A stretch of 46,484 nt of DNA from Caldilineaceae bacterium SB0664_bin_27. GTDB taxonomy: Bacteria > Chloroflexota > Anaerolineae > Caldilineales > Caldilineaceae. Where the stretch lies: positions 1 to 46,484 of the forward strand of contig VXRG01000007.1 in NCBI GenBank assembly GCA_009838625.1. The letters are read 5' to 3'. Of the stretch, positions 7,276-15,399 are shown one piece after another. Numbering within the stretch: position 1 is the stretch's first letter; every line of letters starts with the position of its first letter. A model generated the notes under the pieces. That model searched no databases. It was given only the letters and a program-made list of their open reading frames with translations, and had not been told where the DNA came from. A program made the translations under genes and the position numbers.

Positions 7276-8643
7276 CTAGTTGTCGCCGTAGCACTGCCGA
7301 ACGTCCTTGCCAATTGTCTCTAACATGCTGACGATAGGGCCGCCTTCGACGCCGAGAACCGTCTGGACCGCCGAAATGCCTAGACTCAAATACTCTTCCA
7401 GCGTCGAAACGGGGATTTTGCGGGACGCCAGAAAAGTACTAATCCACTCAGCTTCCAATGAAACAAGCGAAGGATCACCCAATTGCAGCGCAGACATCAT
7501 CGTGCTGTTGATGCTGTAGGAAGGTCGTCCCAGCATCGCCCATCCGGGAGGAGTTCCTTGCTCGGTACTCTGGACCATTGATGAAATTCTGAACAAGCTG
7601 GCCCGATAGCGGGAAATAAGGTCCTCGAATCTGTTATTCGACGGCGCCGCACTGACCTGTGGATCAGGGGTTTCCAGCAAGGACTCCGCCTTGCCTCCAG
7701 CTTGCTGGAGATCGGTCCCCAGGAAACTTCCGGGGACTTTGCACCGGATGACTTCAGAGAGATTGAAAATGCGTCCTCCAAACGCTACGGGAACGTCTTG
7801 CCTGCTTATCAACTCACTCATTTCAAGCAGATTCCCTGCCGACCGAAGTTGCTGAGAAACGAGTACGACAAGGTCGGGCCGGATTCTGGAAAGCGTTGTT
7901 TCCAATTCGCTTTGCAAAAGATTCTCGCCCAGAAAGACGGTCCCAACGCCCTTCCGTTTAAGAACAAGATGAAGTAGTGCCAAGCCGAAGGTGTGACTCT
8001 CTCCCTGCGGACAAGCCAGCAGTACGAGTCCCGGTCTGGTTGGTGGAGGGCATGTGCCCAGAAGGGCCTTGATGCGTTGCATTGCCTGGGACGTGGCAAA
8101 GGACACTTGTTGTGTCGATACTCTGCCAGCGTGCCACTCCTCACCAAACTCGCGTAGTCCCTTGCAGAGTACGTGAATACAAACGGCTTCTACAGAGAAT
8201 TGGGCGAAAGCCTGGGCAAGAGCACGCTGAGCTCCCGGTTCATCGAACTCTTTGCACGCCGATGGCCACTCAGTGCAGGCAACTGTTATCCCGTCGTCGT
8301 CGGAACTGATTTCCTCGCCTTCAAAGGGCGCGTCTTCCGACCAGTTGTATCCAGAGAAGTATTGTTCAGGAGCCAGTGCATACTCCTGCAGAGGGTCTCG
8401 CCCCTCACTCTCCAAAGTATGCCAGCGCTGAGCGGCATTGCTGATACTCAGTCCTTCCAACCGTCGAAGTTTCAACCAATGGAGAGCTTCGATATCTCGC
8501 CGTGAATAGATGCGTTGTCCTCCGGAACTGCGCTCGGGACGGGGTAGACCGTGTCGGCGTTCCCAAGCCCGCAATGTTTCTGGTTTGATCCCTGTCTCGC
8601 GGACAACTGCTTGGAGATTGAAGGACGGTATTTTTGTGCTCAT
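7276..8643 (-). CDS. MerR-type regulator with B12-binding domain (CarH/LitR-like)
   Basis: 455 residues. The N-terminal MerR winged helix is at about 8-75 (LRAWERRHGLPRPERSSGGQ), the four-helix cobalamin-cap domain at about 135-195, and a Rossmann B12-binding domain at about 203-320. The cobalt-ligand motif ExHxxG is intact (Glu215, His217, Gly220). In CarH, adenosylcobalamin holds a DNA-bound tetramer that light disrupts, inducing carotenogenesis. The cap keeps Trp170-His171 but the partner Glu-His of the Wx9EH motif is Val180-Ser181. A C-terminal helical extension of about 125 residues goes beyond the usual CarH length (about 285-300). Start at ATG 8643 is preferred over the codon at 8706 because MerR homology begins just after it; AAGGAG lies 11 bases upstream. 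Divergent from crtB. Confidence 0.88.
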   Translation of the reverse strand: MSTKIPSFNLQAVVRETGIKPETLRAWERRHGLPRPERSSGGQRIYSRRDIEALHWLKLRRLEGLSISNAAQRWHTLESEGRDPLQEYALAPEQYFSGYNWSEDAPFEGEEISSDDDGITVACTEWPSACKEFDEPGAQRALAQAFAQFSVEAVCIHVLCKGLREFGEEWHAGRVSTQQVSFATSQAMQRIKALLGTCPPPTRPGLVLLACPQGESHTFGLALLHLVLKRKGVGTVFLGENLLQSELETTLSRIRPDLVVLVSQQLRSAGNLLEMSELISRQDVPVAFGGRIFNLSEVIRCKVPGSFLGTDLQQAGGKAESLLETPDPQVSAAPSNNRFEDLISRYRASLFRISSMVQSTEQGTPPGWAMLGRPSYSINSTMMSALQLGDPSLVSLEAEWISTFLASRKIPVSTLEEYLSLGISAVQTVLGVEGGPIVSMLETIGKDVRQCYGDN

Positions 8644-8645
8644 CT

Positions 8646-8671
8646 GTACACGTACTCCTTCGTACTTGTAC
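8646..8671. promoter_or_regulatory. Paired GTAC boxes, candidate CarH-like operator
   Basis: Four GTAC tetramers at 8646, 8652, 8662 and 8668 form two identical-geometry units, GTACACGTAC and GTACTTGTAC, each GTAC-N2-GTAC, with 16-base unit spacing. They sit immediately upstream of the regulator's start, flanking its Shine-Dalgarno sequence. This suits autoregulation by the adjacent B12-type MerR protein. Binding is inferred from position and regularity only. Confidence 0.5.
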
Positions 8672-8851
8672 GCCGCGTTACCAACAGGCGCGATGACTAA
8701 CAACAAAACTAAGATATACTACGCACAATCTGCCCGAATAACAAATTTCCATAATTCGGTATATGGGAAACAGATAAAAAGAATATGGTTCAAAGCAGTC
8801 CCAAGCAAGATCGCCGCCGGAAATGGAGGTCTACCAATAATGGAGGATTCC

Positions 8852-8880
8852 TTGACTGGAGAGGCGTTATGCAGTATTTT
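8852..8880 (+). promoter_or_regulatory. Sigma70-type promoter for phytoene synthase
   Basis: TTGACT at 8852-8857, a 17-base spacer, then TATTTT at 8875-8880. This puts the predicted transcription start near 8887, about 45 bases before the crtB start. The -35 matches 5/6 and the -10 matches 4/6 of consensus. Confidence 0.55.
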
Positions 8881-8931
8881 AGGACTGGAAAGGCCGTGAT
8901 TGACGTATGAGTCGTTGAGGAACAGTCTTCA

Positions 8932-9942
8932 ATGGGCAAAGGCGCTCTGATGACTCTGAAGATCCGCGACTGGGAGCGTCCTCTGCTCTCACTCGCGTAC
9001 GAAGCCGGGCAGATGTATGGTCCCCTACCGCTTCCTAAGGTAAGAGACAAGAGGGAGTTGGACAGAGCCTACGACTTTTGTGAAGCGGTAACTGCAGTTA
9101 ACAGCCGTTCCTTCTTTACTGCCTCTCGCTTCCTTCCACGGGAGAAGCGAAGGTCGGTTCGAGCCCTATACGCATTCTGTCGCAAGAGCGATGACATAGT
9201 CGACAAACCGCCTATCGGGCGTGGCGACCCTGATGCCGTGCGTGACGCACTTGCATCCTGGCAGTCGCGGTCCCTCACGCAGAAGGCTGACGGAGAGGAT
9301 CCCGTGGCCTTGGCGTGGTCAGATTCCCGGCGGCAGTATGGTATTCCATCACGCTACGCCGAACAGCTCATCCAGGGCGTAGCGCGGGACATATCTGTCA
9401 GGCGCTACGAGACGTTTGCCGAATTAACCGGCTATTGTTACAGCGTTGCCGCAACGGTGGGGCTGATGAGCATGCATATCATTGGATTTACCGGTGTCGA
9501 TGCCATTCCCTATGCGCTTAAGTTGGGCGTAGCGCTGCAGTTGACCAATGTCCTCAGAGATGTGGGGGAGGACTGGCAAGCCGGGCGGCTCTATCTTCCT
9601 CTGGACGAACTCCGTAAATTCGGCCTCGACGAATTGGACATAGAGGCCGGCGCAGTCAACGATCGCTGGCGGGCCTTTATGCGCTTCCAGATAGAGCGGA
9701 CTCGTCAACTCTACAGGGAAGCCTGGCCTGGGATTGCGCTGCTTCACGCAGACGGCCGCTTCGCAATTGCCGCCGCGGCAGGTCTCTACCGTGGGATACT
9801 CGCTGACATTGAGGCGCACGACTTTGATGTCTTTTCCAGGCGTGCCCATGTCAGTACGTGGGGCAAACTCAAGAGACTTCCCGCGATCTGGTGGAGCGCC
9901 CGCACGAATCGCGGTCCAGCGACAGGCAGTGATGTTGTTTAG
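8932..9942 (+). CDS. crtB: Phytoene synthase
   Basis: Condenses two geranylgeranyl diphosphates to phytoene, the committed step of C40 carotenoid synthesis, at the membrane face. 336 residues, a trans-isoprenyl synthase head-to-head fold. Both aspartate-rich motifs are present: DDIVD at 87-91 and DVGED at 210-214, with the family segment [12 protein letters not shown] and the phytoene-synthase block [21 protein letters not shown]. Start taken as ATG 8932 with GAGGA about 11 bases upstream; ATG 8950 (MTLKIRDWE) is an alternative. Transcribed away from the CarH-like regulator, behind its own promoter. No crtI or crtE lies nearby, so substrate supply and desaturation are encoded elsewhere. Confidence 0.96.
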   Translation: MGKGALMTLKIRDWERPLLSLAYEAGQMYGPLPLPKVRDKRELDRAYDFCEAVTAVNSRSFFTASRFLPREKRRSVRALYAFCRKSDDIVDKPPIGRGDPDAVRDALASWQSRSLTQKADGEDPVALAWSDSRRQYGIPSRYAEQLIQGVARDISVRRYETFAELTGYCYSVAATVGLMSMHIIGFTGVDAIPYALKLGVALQLTNVLRDVGEDWQAGRLYLPLDELRKFGLDELDIEAGAVNDRWRAFMRFQIERTRQLYREAWPGIALLHADGRFAIAAAAGLYRGILADIEAHDFDVFSRRAHVSTWGKLKRLPAIWWSARTNRGPATGSDVV

Positions 9943-10597
9943 GAAACCAACGTGATGACCGTTCCCGTCCTATACTGAACGGCCTCCCAATATGTAATCG
10001 ACACCCTTCCGAAAATAGCACAACGCCAACCACGAACGACCGCTTTTCCGCGTCGATTAACCGACCAAAATCAGCTCGAAAACCGCTCCCGCGGCGCCTC
10101 AATTTTCCCCGACTTTTGAAGAATAGTGATGCATCCCTATTGATGCACTTTTTTCGCGTCGATTTCTCCCTTTCTATGTCCTCTCTTTCTCTGGTCAGGA
10201 GCCCCAAAGACTGGGATGCATCACCTGCGCGGCAAATGCACTGCTTTCGCGGCCCCTTTTGGAGGCACAGCCGCACAGCCGGCAGACCTTCGCTCAGCCA
10301 TCGAAGTGATGAACTGGCGTCCCCCGCAAACGCTGGAAAAAATATGCCGAGTCCGGAAACATTAGACGCCATAACTGTGCCCATTCCGCGCCTCCCCGCC
10401 TGCACTTCTTCTCGCCAAGAGCCCGCAGCTAGTCCTGCCTTCCATCGAGACCGATTGCATCCCAGCCTGTTTGAATCCCAATTCAGAGATGCACTCGACG
10501 CGAAGTGCCGGCCCTCCACGACGCACGGTTCCCCCCGACGTTAAAAGGCAAGGTGATTCGTCCCACTGACGTGCTTGCGACTCGTAGACTCCAAGAA
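9943..10597. other. Long intergenic region with repeated ATGCA words
   Basis: No believable gene; open frames on both strands give composition-biased, non-globular translations. Structures seen: a small inverted repeat just after crtB (CCGTTC and GAACGG, 9959-9982); a short hairpin followed by a T-run (TGCATC, loop CCTATT, GATGCA at 10130-10147, then C and six T), a possible weak terminator; several GATGCA/TGCATC words (near 10128, 10142, 10214, 10489); and a repeated CGCGTCGATT word (near 10050 and 10155). It ends at the opp promoter. It could hold a small RNA, but I cannot show one. Confidence 0.4.
10130..10154 (+). terminator. Possible weak intrinsic terminator after crtB
   Basis: Six-bp stem TGCATC/GATGCA with a 6-base loop, then C and TTTTTT. 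The stem is short and only half GC, so termination efficiency is doubtful. Confidence 0.3.
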
Positions 10598-10626
10598 TTG
10601 ACAACTGCCCCTGCAGTCGCTACAAT
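10598..10626 (+). promoter_or_regulatory. Near-consensus sigma70 promoter for the opp operon
   Basis: TTGACA at 10598-10603 (6/6), a 17-base spacer and TACAAT at 10621-10626 (5/6). Predicted start near 10633, leaving a leader of about 180 bases before the first ATPase gene. It is the best promoter match in the window. Confidence 0.7.
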
Positions 10627-10810
10627 TCTCCCGCTTCCGGCCTGACTGACTGACCTGCGCTGGCGATCAAGCGTTGATCACTGAGGCAAAGCAGACGGTT
10701 GGACGAAACCCTTCCCTTTTTGTCTCCGGTCTTAAGCGGGTCTGTAGCGCCTTCGCTTCACTCTCAATTCTCTCCCACGGGCTAAATTGCCGGTGGGCAA
10801 GAGCAACACT

Positions 10811-11857
10811 ATGACCTTGAGTCGGCAGGCGCCGTCGCGTGCGGCGGCGAAAGAAAACGGCGACGCGGATGATACCATCCTCGAACTGCGTGACCTGAAG
10901 ACCTACTTCTTTCTTGAACGAGGGGTCGTCAAGGCCGTAGACGGTGTAAATGTCTCCGTAGGACGCAGAAAGACACTTGGTGTTGTCGGCGAGAGCGGGT
11001 GCGGAAAGAGCGTCACCTTTCGCTCGGTGATGCGGCTGATTCAGTCGCCGCCGGGCAAGATCGTGGAAGGCGAGATCCTGCTTCACCGTAAAGATGGCGA
11101 AACGGTAGATATCGTCAAATTGGATCCCGGCAGCCGCCAGTTGCGCGACATTCGCGGCGCCGAAATCGCCATGATCTTTCAGGAGCCAATGACGTCGCTG
11201 AACCCCCTCCATCCCGTGGGAAAGCAGATCTCAGAGTCGGTCCTGCTGCATCAGAACTTGACCCGCCGAGCGGCGCTGGAGCGGGCCGAGGAGATGCTGA
11301 ACAGGGTTCACATCGCCGACCCCGACCGCCGCATCAGCGAGTACCCCCATCAGCTGAGTGGCGGCATGCGTCAACGAGTCATGATCGCGCTGGCACTGAG
11401 CTGTAACCCGTCCATCCTGATCGCGGATGAGCCGACAACTGCGCTGGACGTAACGGTCCAGGCACAGATCCTGGACCTGATGCGAGAACTACAGGACGAC
11501 TTCGACTCAGCGATCGTGCTCATCACGCACAACCTGGGCGTCGTTTCGCAGATGGCCGACCACGTTGCGGTCATGTACCTGGGACGAGTTGTGGAGTACG
11601 CGCCGGTCTCCGAAATCTACCACAACCCCAAGCATCCCTATACCATAGGGCTTCTCAATTCCGTTCCTGTGCTGGGAAGAAAGGAAGAGAATCGACTGGT
11701 GCCGATCACGGGAATGGTACCCAGTCCGATGGAGGAAATCCGCGGCTGCGCGTTTGCCGAGCGATGTCCGGAGGCGATGGAGATCTGTTGGGAGCAGCCT
11801 CCGGAATTTAATGAGCACGAGCCCGGGCACTATGCTGCCTGCTGGCTTCATGACTGA
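10811..11857 (+). CDS. Oligopeptide-type ABC transporter ATPase (OppD/DppD)
   Basis: About 348 residues from ATG 10811; a TTG at 10787 is also possible. One of two ATPases powering import of a solute, typically peptides, by an Opp/Dpp-type system on the cytoplasmic side. Walker A GESGCGKS, Q-loop FQEPMTSLNP, ABC signature LSGGMRQR, Walker B ILIADEP and switch His in LITHNLG are all intact. The C-terminal oligopeptide-transporter domain has the Cys-containing GCAFAERCPEAMEICW block. In the family these cysteines can bind an Fe-S cluster, which is a known feature of some DppD proteins. First gene of a split opp operon with a binding protein, two permeases and a second ATPase downstream. Confidence 0.93.
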   Translation: MTLSRQAPSRAAAKENGDADDTILELRDLKTYFFLERGVVKAVDGVNVSVGRRKTLGVVGESGCGKSVTFRSVMRLIQSPPGKIVEGEILLHRKDGETVDIVKLDPGSRQLRDIRGAEIAMIFQEPMTSLNPLHPVGKQISESVLLHQNLTRRAALERAEEMLNRVHIADPDRRISEYPHQLSGGMRQRVMIALALSCNPSILIADEPTTALDVTVQAQILDLMRELQDDFDSAIVLITHNLGVVSQMADHVAVMYLGRVVEYAPVSEIYHNPKHPYTIGLLNSVPVLGRKEENRLVPITGMVPSPMEEIRGCAFAERCPEAMEICWEQPPEFNEHEPGHYAACWLHD

Positions 11858-12012
11858 CTTGGAGACCCATAAGGGTTTCCCCTGTGTTGGGCGACGCCGA
11901 AAGAGTCGATTCTGTCGTCGTCATCCCGAAAAAGCCATCCGGTTGCCATGACGCGTCGCTGTTGGCGCGAACTGGCCGTTTTCCATAAACACCTTTCTAA
12001 GGAGGCAAGTGA

Positions 12013-14190
12013 ATGTCAAGTAATCGAAAGAGGATGATCTTCTTCACACTTTCGCTGTTGCTCGTCACGGCGATGCTCGTCAATGCTTGTGGCGGTGGAG
12101 ACAGCGAACCGGCAGCCGCAGAGGCGCCGGCCGAGGAAGAGGCCGCGCCGGCCGCTGCTGAGGCTGAAGCGGAAGAAGAAACGGAAGAAGCGATGGCGGA
12201 GGTAGACCTGTCTCCGTCCGAGTATCCAGAGCCGCAAATGATCGTCGGCAGCCGTGCAGTGGAGAAGCTGCCTTTGGACCAGATCCTGACCTACAAGGCT
12301 TTGGATTCCTACAACGAACCTGAATGGGTGAGCGAGCTTGTGGCCGAAGGCGCGCTTCCTCCTGTCGAAGAGCGCCTGCCGGTTGAGCCGCGCGTGATTC
12401 TTGCGAGCGGCATGGCCGACGGGATCGGCGTTTACGGCGGTGTCTGGCGCGACTTCTCCGCCTGCCCGACCGAAGGCTACAACCGCGGCGCAGGACAGAG
12501 CGCCGGCTGGTTCGGCATTGAAGCCGCGGCCTTCGCGTCCCTGCTCAAGTCCGGCCCCATCTATCGCCGCTCCGATTCGCTCGAACCGTTGCCTTACCTG
12601 GCGAAGAGCTGGGAATGGAGCGAAGACGGTTATGAGCTGACCATGAATATTCTCGAAGGCGCCAAGTGGTCGGACGGGCATCCGTTCACCACGGAAGACG
12701 TACTGTTCACGTGGGAAGACATGATTGTTGACCCCAACGTGCAGTCACCCAAGGGTGCGTCTGCCTGGATCTTCGATGATCAGATGACGGAACTTGTAGT
12801 GATCGACGACTACTCCTTCAAGTTCGTCTTTCCGGTCGCCTTCCCTGTTCAGTCCCTCTTCCAGATGGACGAAGGTGACTTCCACATCTCGCCGGCCCAT
12901 ATCCTGAAGCCGATCCACCCGAAGTACAACAGCGATATGGACTACGTCGACTTTGAAGCCTCGATGCCCCCGGACAAGACGCCGGTCGTTCTGGGCGAGT
13001 TTGTACCGGTTGAGTACATCACCGACGAATTGATGATTCTGCGCCGCAACCCCTACTACTGGGGTGTCGACGAAGCAGGCAACCAGCTTCCCTACCTGGA
13101 TGAGGTTGTCTTTGAAAAAGGGCCGTCAGGCGTCGGGCGAACGCTCAGCACACTGGCCGGCTCAGCTGACCACTCCAACCTGGAGAATCCCAGTACCTTC
13201 ATCGAGACACTGAAGCGAGCTGAAGAAGATGACGCTCACTTCTACGTCGAATGGGGTCCGGAGACTTTGGGATTCAGCATCAAGCTGAACCTTTCGACCA
13301 CCCTTGGCGTGAAGGACGACCGCGACGCGGCCGTGCGCGAACTGTTCCGCGACGTTCGCTTCCGCAAGGCCCTGAGTTTCGCTCTGGACCGCGATGGCAT
13401 TTCGCAGTCGATCCTGCGCGGGCCGTTCCTGCGAGGTTGGGCCGGCGGACTGTTCCCGGGTTCTTCCTACTTCGATCGCAGCACCGTAGCCTATTACAAC
13501 CACAACCCCGAGGCCGCAGCCGCGCTGCTGGCCGACTTGGGCTTCGAGGACACCGACGGCGACGGCACGCTGAACTGGCCCGCCGACCGCCTCGCCAGCG
13601 GCGAGAACCTGGTCCTGGCGCTGGTCACCAGCGAAGATGCCGAAGAGACGCAGACGGTGGGTGATGCCGCCGTAACGCTTCTCGGCGACCTCGGTGTACA
13701 GATTAACGTCCGCCCGCTGAACAGTGCCGCTCGTCGAGAGATGAATGAGGCTGGTGAGTGGGAGTTGAGAGTCGACCGCGACAGCCAGACTTTCGCCGTT
13801 CCCTTCACTCGCTGCCGCGAGCTGGCGCCAATCGAGCGAGAGTTCAGCTTCCACCGGGAAGGCTCCGAACCGCGTGAGCTTCTGGACTTCGAGCAGGAGC
13901 TGGTCGACATCGCGCTTGCATTCTGCGTTGAGCCCAACACCGACGCGCGTAAGGATCTGATGGCCGAATACAACCGCATCTCGACAGAGAATGTCCACTT
14001 TGTGGGCGTATTTGTCGGTCGCTACGGTCTGGCCGCGGCCAAGCGCTTCAAGAACGTTCCTGCTGGCATGCCCGTGTTCATGTACAACTGGACCTGGGAA
14101 AATGTCATGCCCGAGCAGGTCTGGGTTGCCCCCGAGGAGCAGATCGAACAGCTTCGCCCGGGCGTCATTCCGACCTACGAGAGCGAATAG
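12013..14190 (+). CDS. ABC importer substrate-binding lipoprotein (family 5)
   Basis: 725-residue extracytoplasmic solute-binding protein of the SBP_bac_5 (OppA/DppA) family. The signal peptide ends in a lipobox (LVNAC, Cys26), followed by a long acidic Ala/Glu linker (about 31-63). The binding domain includes the family blocks YLAKSWEWSEDGYELTM, LEGAKWSDGHPFTTEDVLFTW and a late FRDVRFRKALSFALDRD. It is longer than typical OppA (about 540), partly from the linker and an N-terminal region of about 60 residues. Strong ribosome-binding site AAGGAGG 7 bases before ATG. Ligand cannot be read from sequence; family members bind peptides, but Chloroflexota homologues also bind sugars and other solutes. 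Confidence 0.93.
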   Translation: MSSNRKRMIFFTLSLLLVTAMLVNACGGGDSEPAAAEAPAEEEAAPAAAEAEAEEETEEAMAEVDLSPSEYPEPQMIVGSRAVEKLPLDQILTYKALDSYNEPEWVSELVAEGALPPVEERLPVEPRVILASGMADGIGVYGGVWRDFSACPTEGYNRGAGQSAGWFGIEAAAFASLLKSGPIYRRSDSLEPLPYLAKSWEWSEDGYELTMNILEGAKWSDGHPFTTEDVLFTWEDMIVDPNVQSPKGASAWIFDDQMTELVVIDDYSFKFVFPVAFPVQSLFQMDEGDFHISPAHILKPIHPKYNSDMDYVDFEASMPPDKTPVVLGEFVPVEYITDELMILRRNPYYWGVDEAGNQLPYLDEVVFEKGPSGVGRTLSTLAGSADHSNLENPSTFIETLKRAEEDDAHFYVEWGPETLGFSIKLNLSTTLGVKDDRDAAVRELFRDVRFRKALSFALDRDGISQSILRGPFLRGWAGGLFPGSSYFDRSTVAYYNHNPEAAAALLADLGFEDTDGDGTLNWPADRLASGENLVLALVTSEDAEETQTVGDAAVTLLGDLGVQINVRPLNSAARREMNEAGEWELRVDRDSQTFAVPFTRCRELAPIEREFSFHREGSEPRELLDFEQELVDIALAFCVEPNTDARKDLMAEYNRISTENVHFVGVFVGRYGLAAAKRFKNVPAGMPVFMYNWTWENVMPEQVWVAPEEQIEQLRPGVIPTYESE

Positions 14191-14210
14191 CTCTTTCAGT
14201 AGAGAATAGA

Positions 14211-14251
14211 GAGGAGAGAGGAGTGAGAGGACATCTCGCTCCTTTCTCTTC
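14211..14251 (+). repeat. 18-bp stem-loop between oppA-like and oppB-like genes
   Basis: The arms at 14211-14228 and 14234-14251 pair throughout as RNA (three G-U pairs) around a five-base loop GGACA. No T-tract follows. Stem-loops here are commonly mRNA-stabilising or partial attenuators, giving excess binding protein over permease; that role is inferred. Confidence 0.6.
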
Positions 14252-14297
14252 ATTCCTTCAAAGTAGGCTTACCTAAGACTTTCTTCATTCTAATCAA

Positions 14298-15326
14298 ATG
14301 ATCGGTTTCATAGTACGTCGCTTTTCCGTCTCGGTTGCCGTAGTTCTTGGCATAGCGCTGGTGAGCTTTATCGTTATCCAGTTACCTCCCGGCGACTATG
14401 CCGATGGCTATGAGTCGTTCCTGATCGAGCAGGGCGGCGCAACCGAAGCAGAGGCCGAACGGCAGGCAAACCTGTTCCGTAAGCGTTATGGACTGGATAG
14501 GCCGCTCCCAATCCAGTTCTATGTCTGGATCCGGGACATGGTGACCAAGGGGAGTTTCGGCTTTTCTTTCGCCTACAAACGTGATGTCGGCGAACTGATC
14601 GCAGAGAGATTGCCCCGCACATTGTTGTTGGCGGTGTTGGCCCATCTGACGTCAACCGCGGTCGGCATCATCGCCGGCATTCTTGTCGCGCCCAGGCAAT
14701 ATTCGCTTGCGGACAATGTGGCGGCCTTTATTGCATTTATCCTGTCGGCGCTGCCACGTTTTTGGATCGCGCTTGCCATCATGTTTTTTCTAGTCTTTAC
14801 GCTCGAGCAGGAGCATGTGACCGCCTTTCACTCGCCGCAGTACGTGGTTGTGCCGTGGGCCTTCGGCAGCGTTGCCGAAGCGCGCGAGAGCTGGGCCAAG
14901 TTGCTCGACTTGCTTCAGCACATCTGGCCGGTCGTGGTCATCGCCGGGCTTGGCGGCGTGGCCCGCAACATGCGCGTAATGCGCGGCAACATGCTGGACG
15001 AACTGAACGCGCAATACGTGACAACAGCCCGCTCCAAAGGGCTCACCGAAGGTCAGGTGATGCGCCGGCATGCCGTGCCGAACGCCTTGCATCCAATCAT
15101 CATGTACCAGGGGACTGTCCTCCCCTATATGCTGCAGGGCGAGCTGCAGGCATCAATCGTGCTCGGTCTGCCGACAATCGGGACCCTGCTGCTGACCTCG
15201 CTGCGCAACGAAGACATCTACATCGCCGCCAGCTGCCTTTTGATCTACGGCGTGCTGCTGGTTGCGGGCAACTTGATTGCCGATATATCGCTTGCTGTGT
15301 TGGATCCGCGTGTGCGGTTTTCTTAG
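14298..15326 (+). CDS. Oligopeptide-type ABC permease (OppB/DppB)
   Basis: 342-residue inner-membrane permease with an N-terminal helix (MIGFIVRRFSVSVAVVLGIALVSF) typical of OppB, a YGLDRPLPIQF motif in the periplasmic loop, about six helices, and the cytoplasmic EAA coupling loop (TTARSKGLTEGQVMRRHAVPNAL) that contacts the ATPases. It pairs with the OppC-like permease, but the two genes are separated by about 1.9 kb containing a toxin/immunity-like pair, whereas these permease genes are normally adjacent. ATG at 14298 follows a short leader after the stem-loop. Confidence 0.94.
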   Translation: MIGFIVRRFSVSVAVVLGIALVSFIVIQLPPGDYADGYESFLIEQGGATEAEAERQANLFRKRYGLDRPLPIQFYVWIRDMVTKGSFGFSFAYKRDVGELIAERLPRTLLLAVLAHLTSTAVGIIAGILVAPRQYSLADNVAAFIAFILSALPRFWIALAIMFFLVFTLEQEHVTAFHSPQYVVVPWAFGSVAEARESWAKLLDLLQHIWPVVVIAGLGGVARNMRVMRGNMLDELNAQYVTTARSKGLTEGQVMRRHAVPNALHPIIMYQGTVLPYMLQGELQASIVLGLPTIGTLLLTSLRNEDIYIAASCLLIYGVLLVAGNLIADISLAVLDPRVRFS

Positions 15327-15399
15327 AGTTTGATAGAAGGTTGTCGTCTCCGAGGGCAGCGTTTTCCGGAACTCCACCGCATCTGGGAGGCTTGTCAGA

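Noticed and set aside
9869..10544. Overlapping open frames on both strands (216 and 142 codons)
   Set aside because: Ser/Arg-rich, non-globular translations, no ribosome-binding site, no recognisable motif; best read as non-coding.
13162..14253. 363-codon open frame antisense to the binding-protein gene
   Set aside because: The opposite strand encodes a clear SBP_bac_5 lipoprotein; the antisense frame is a GC-driven shadow.
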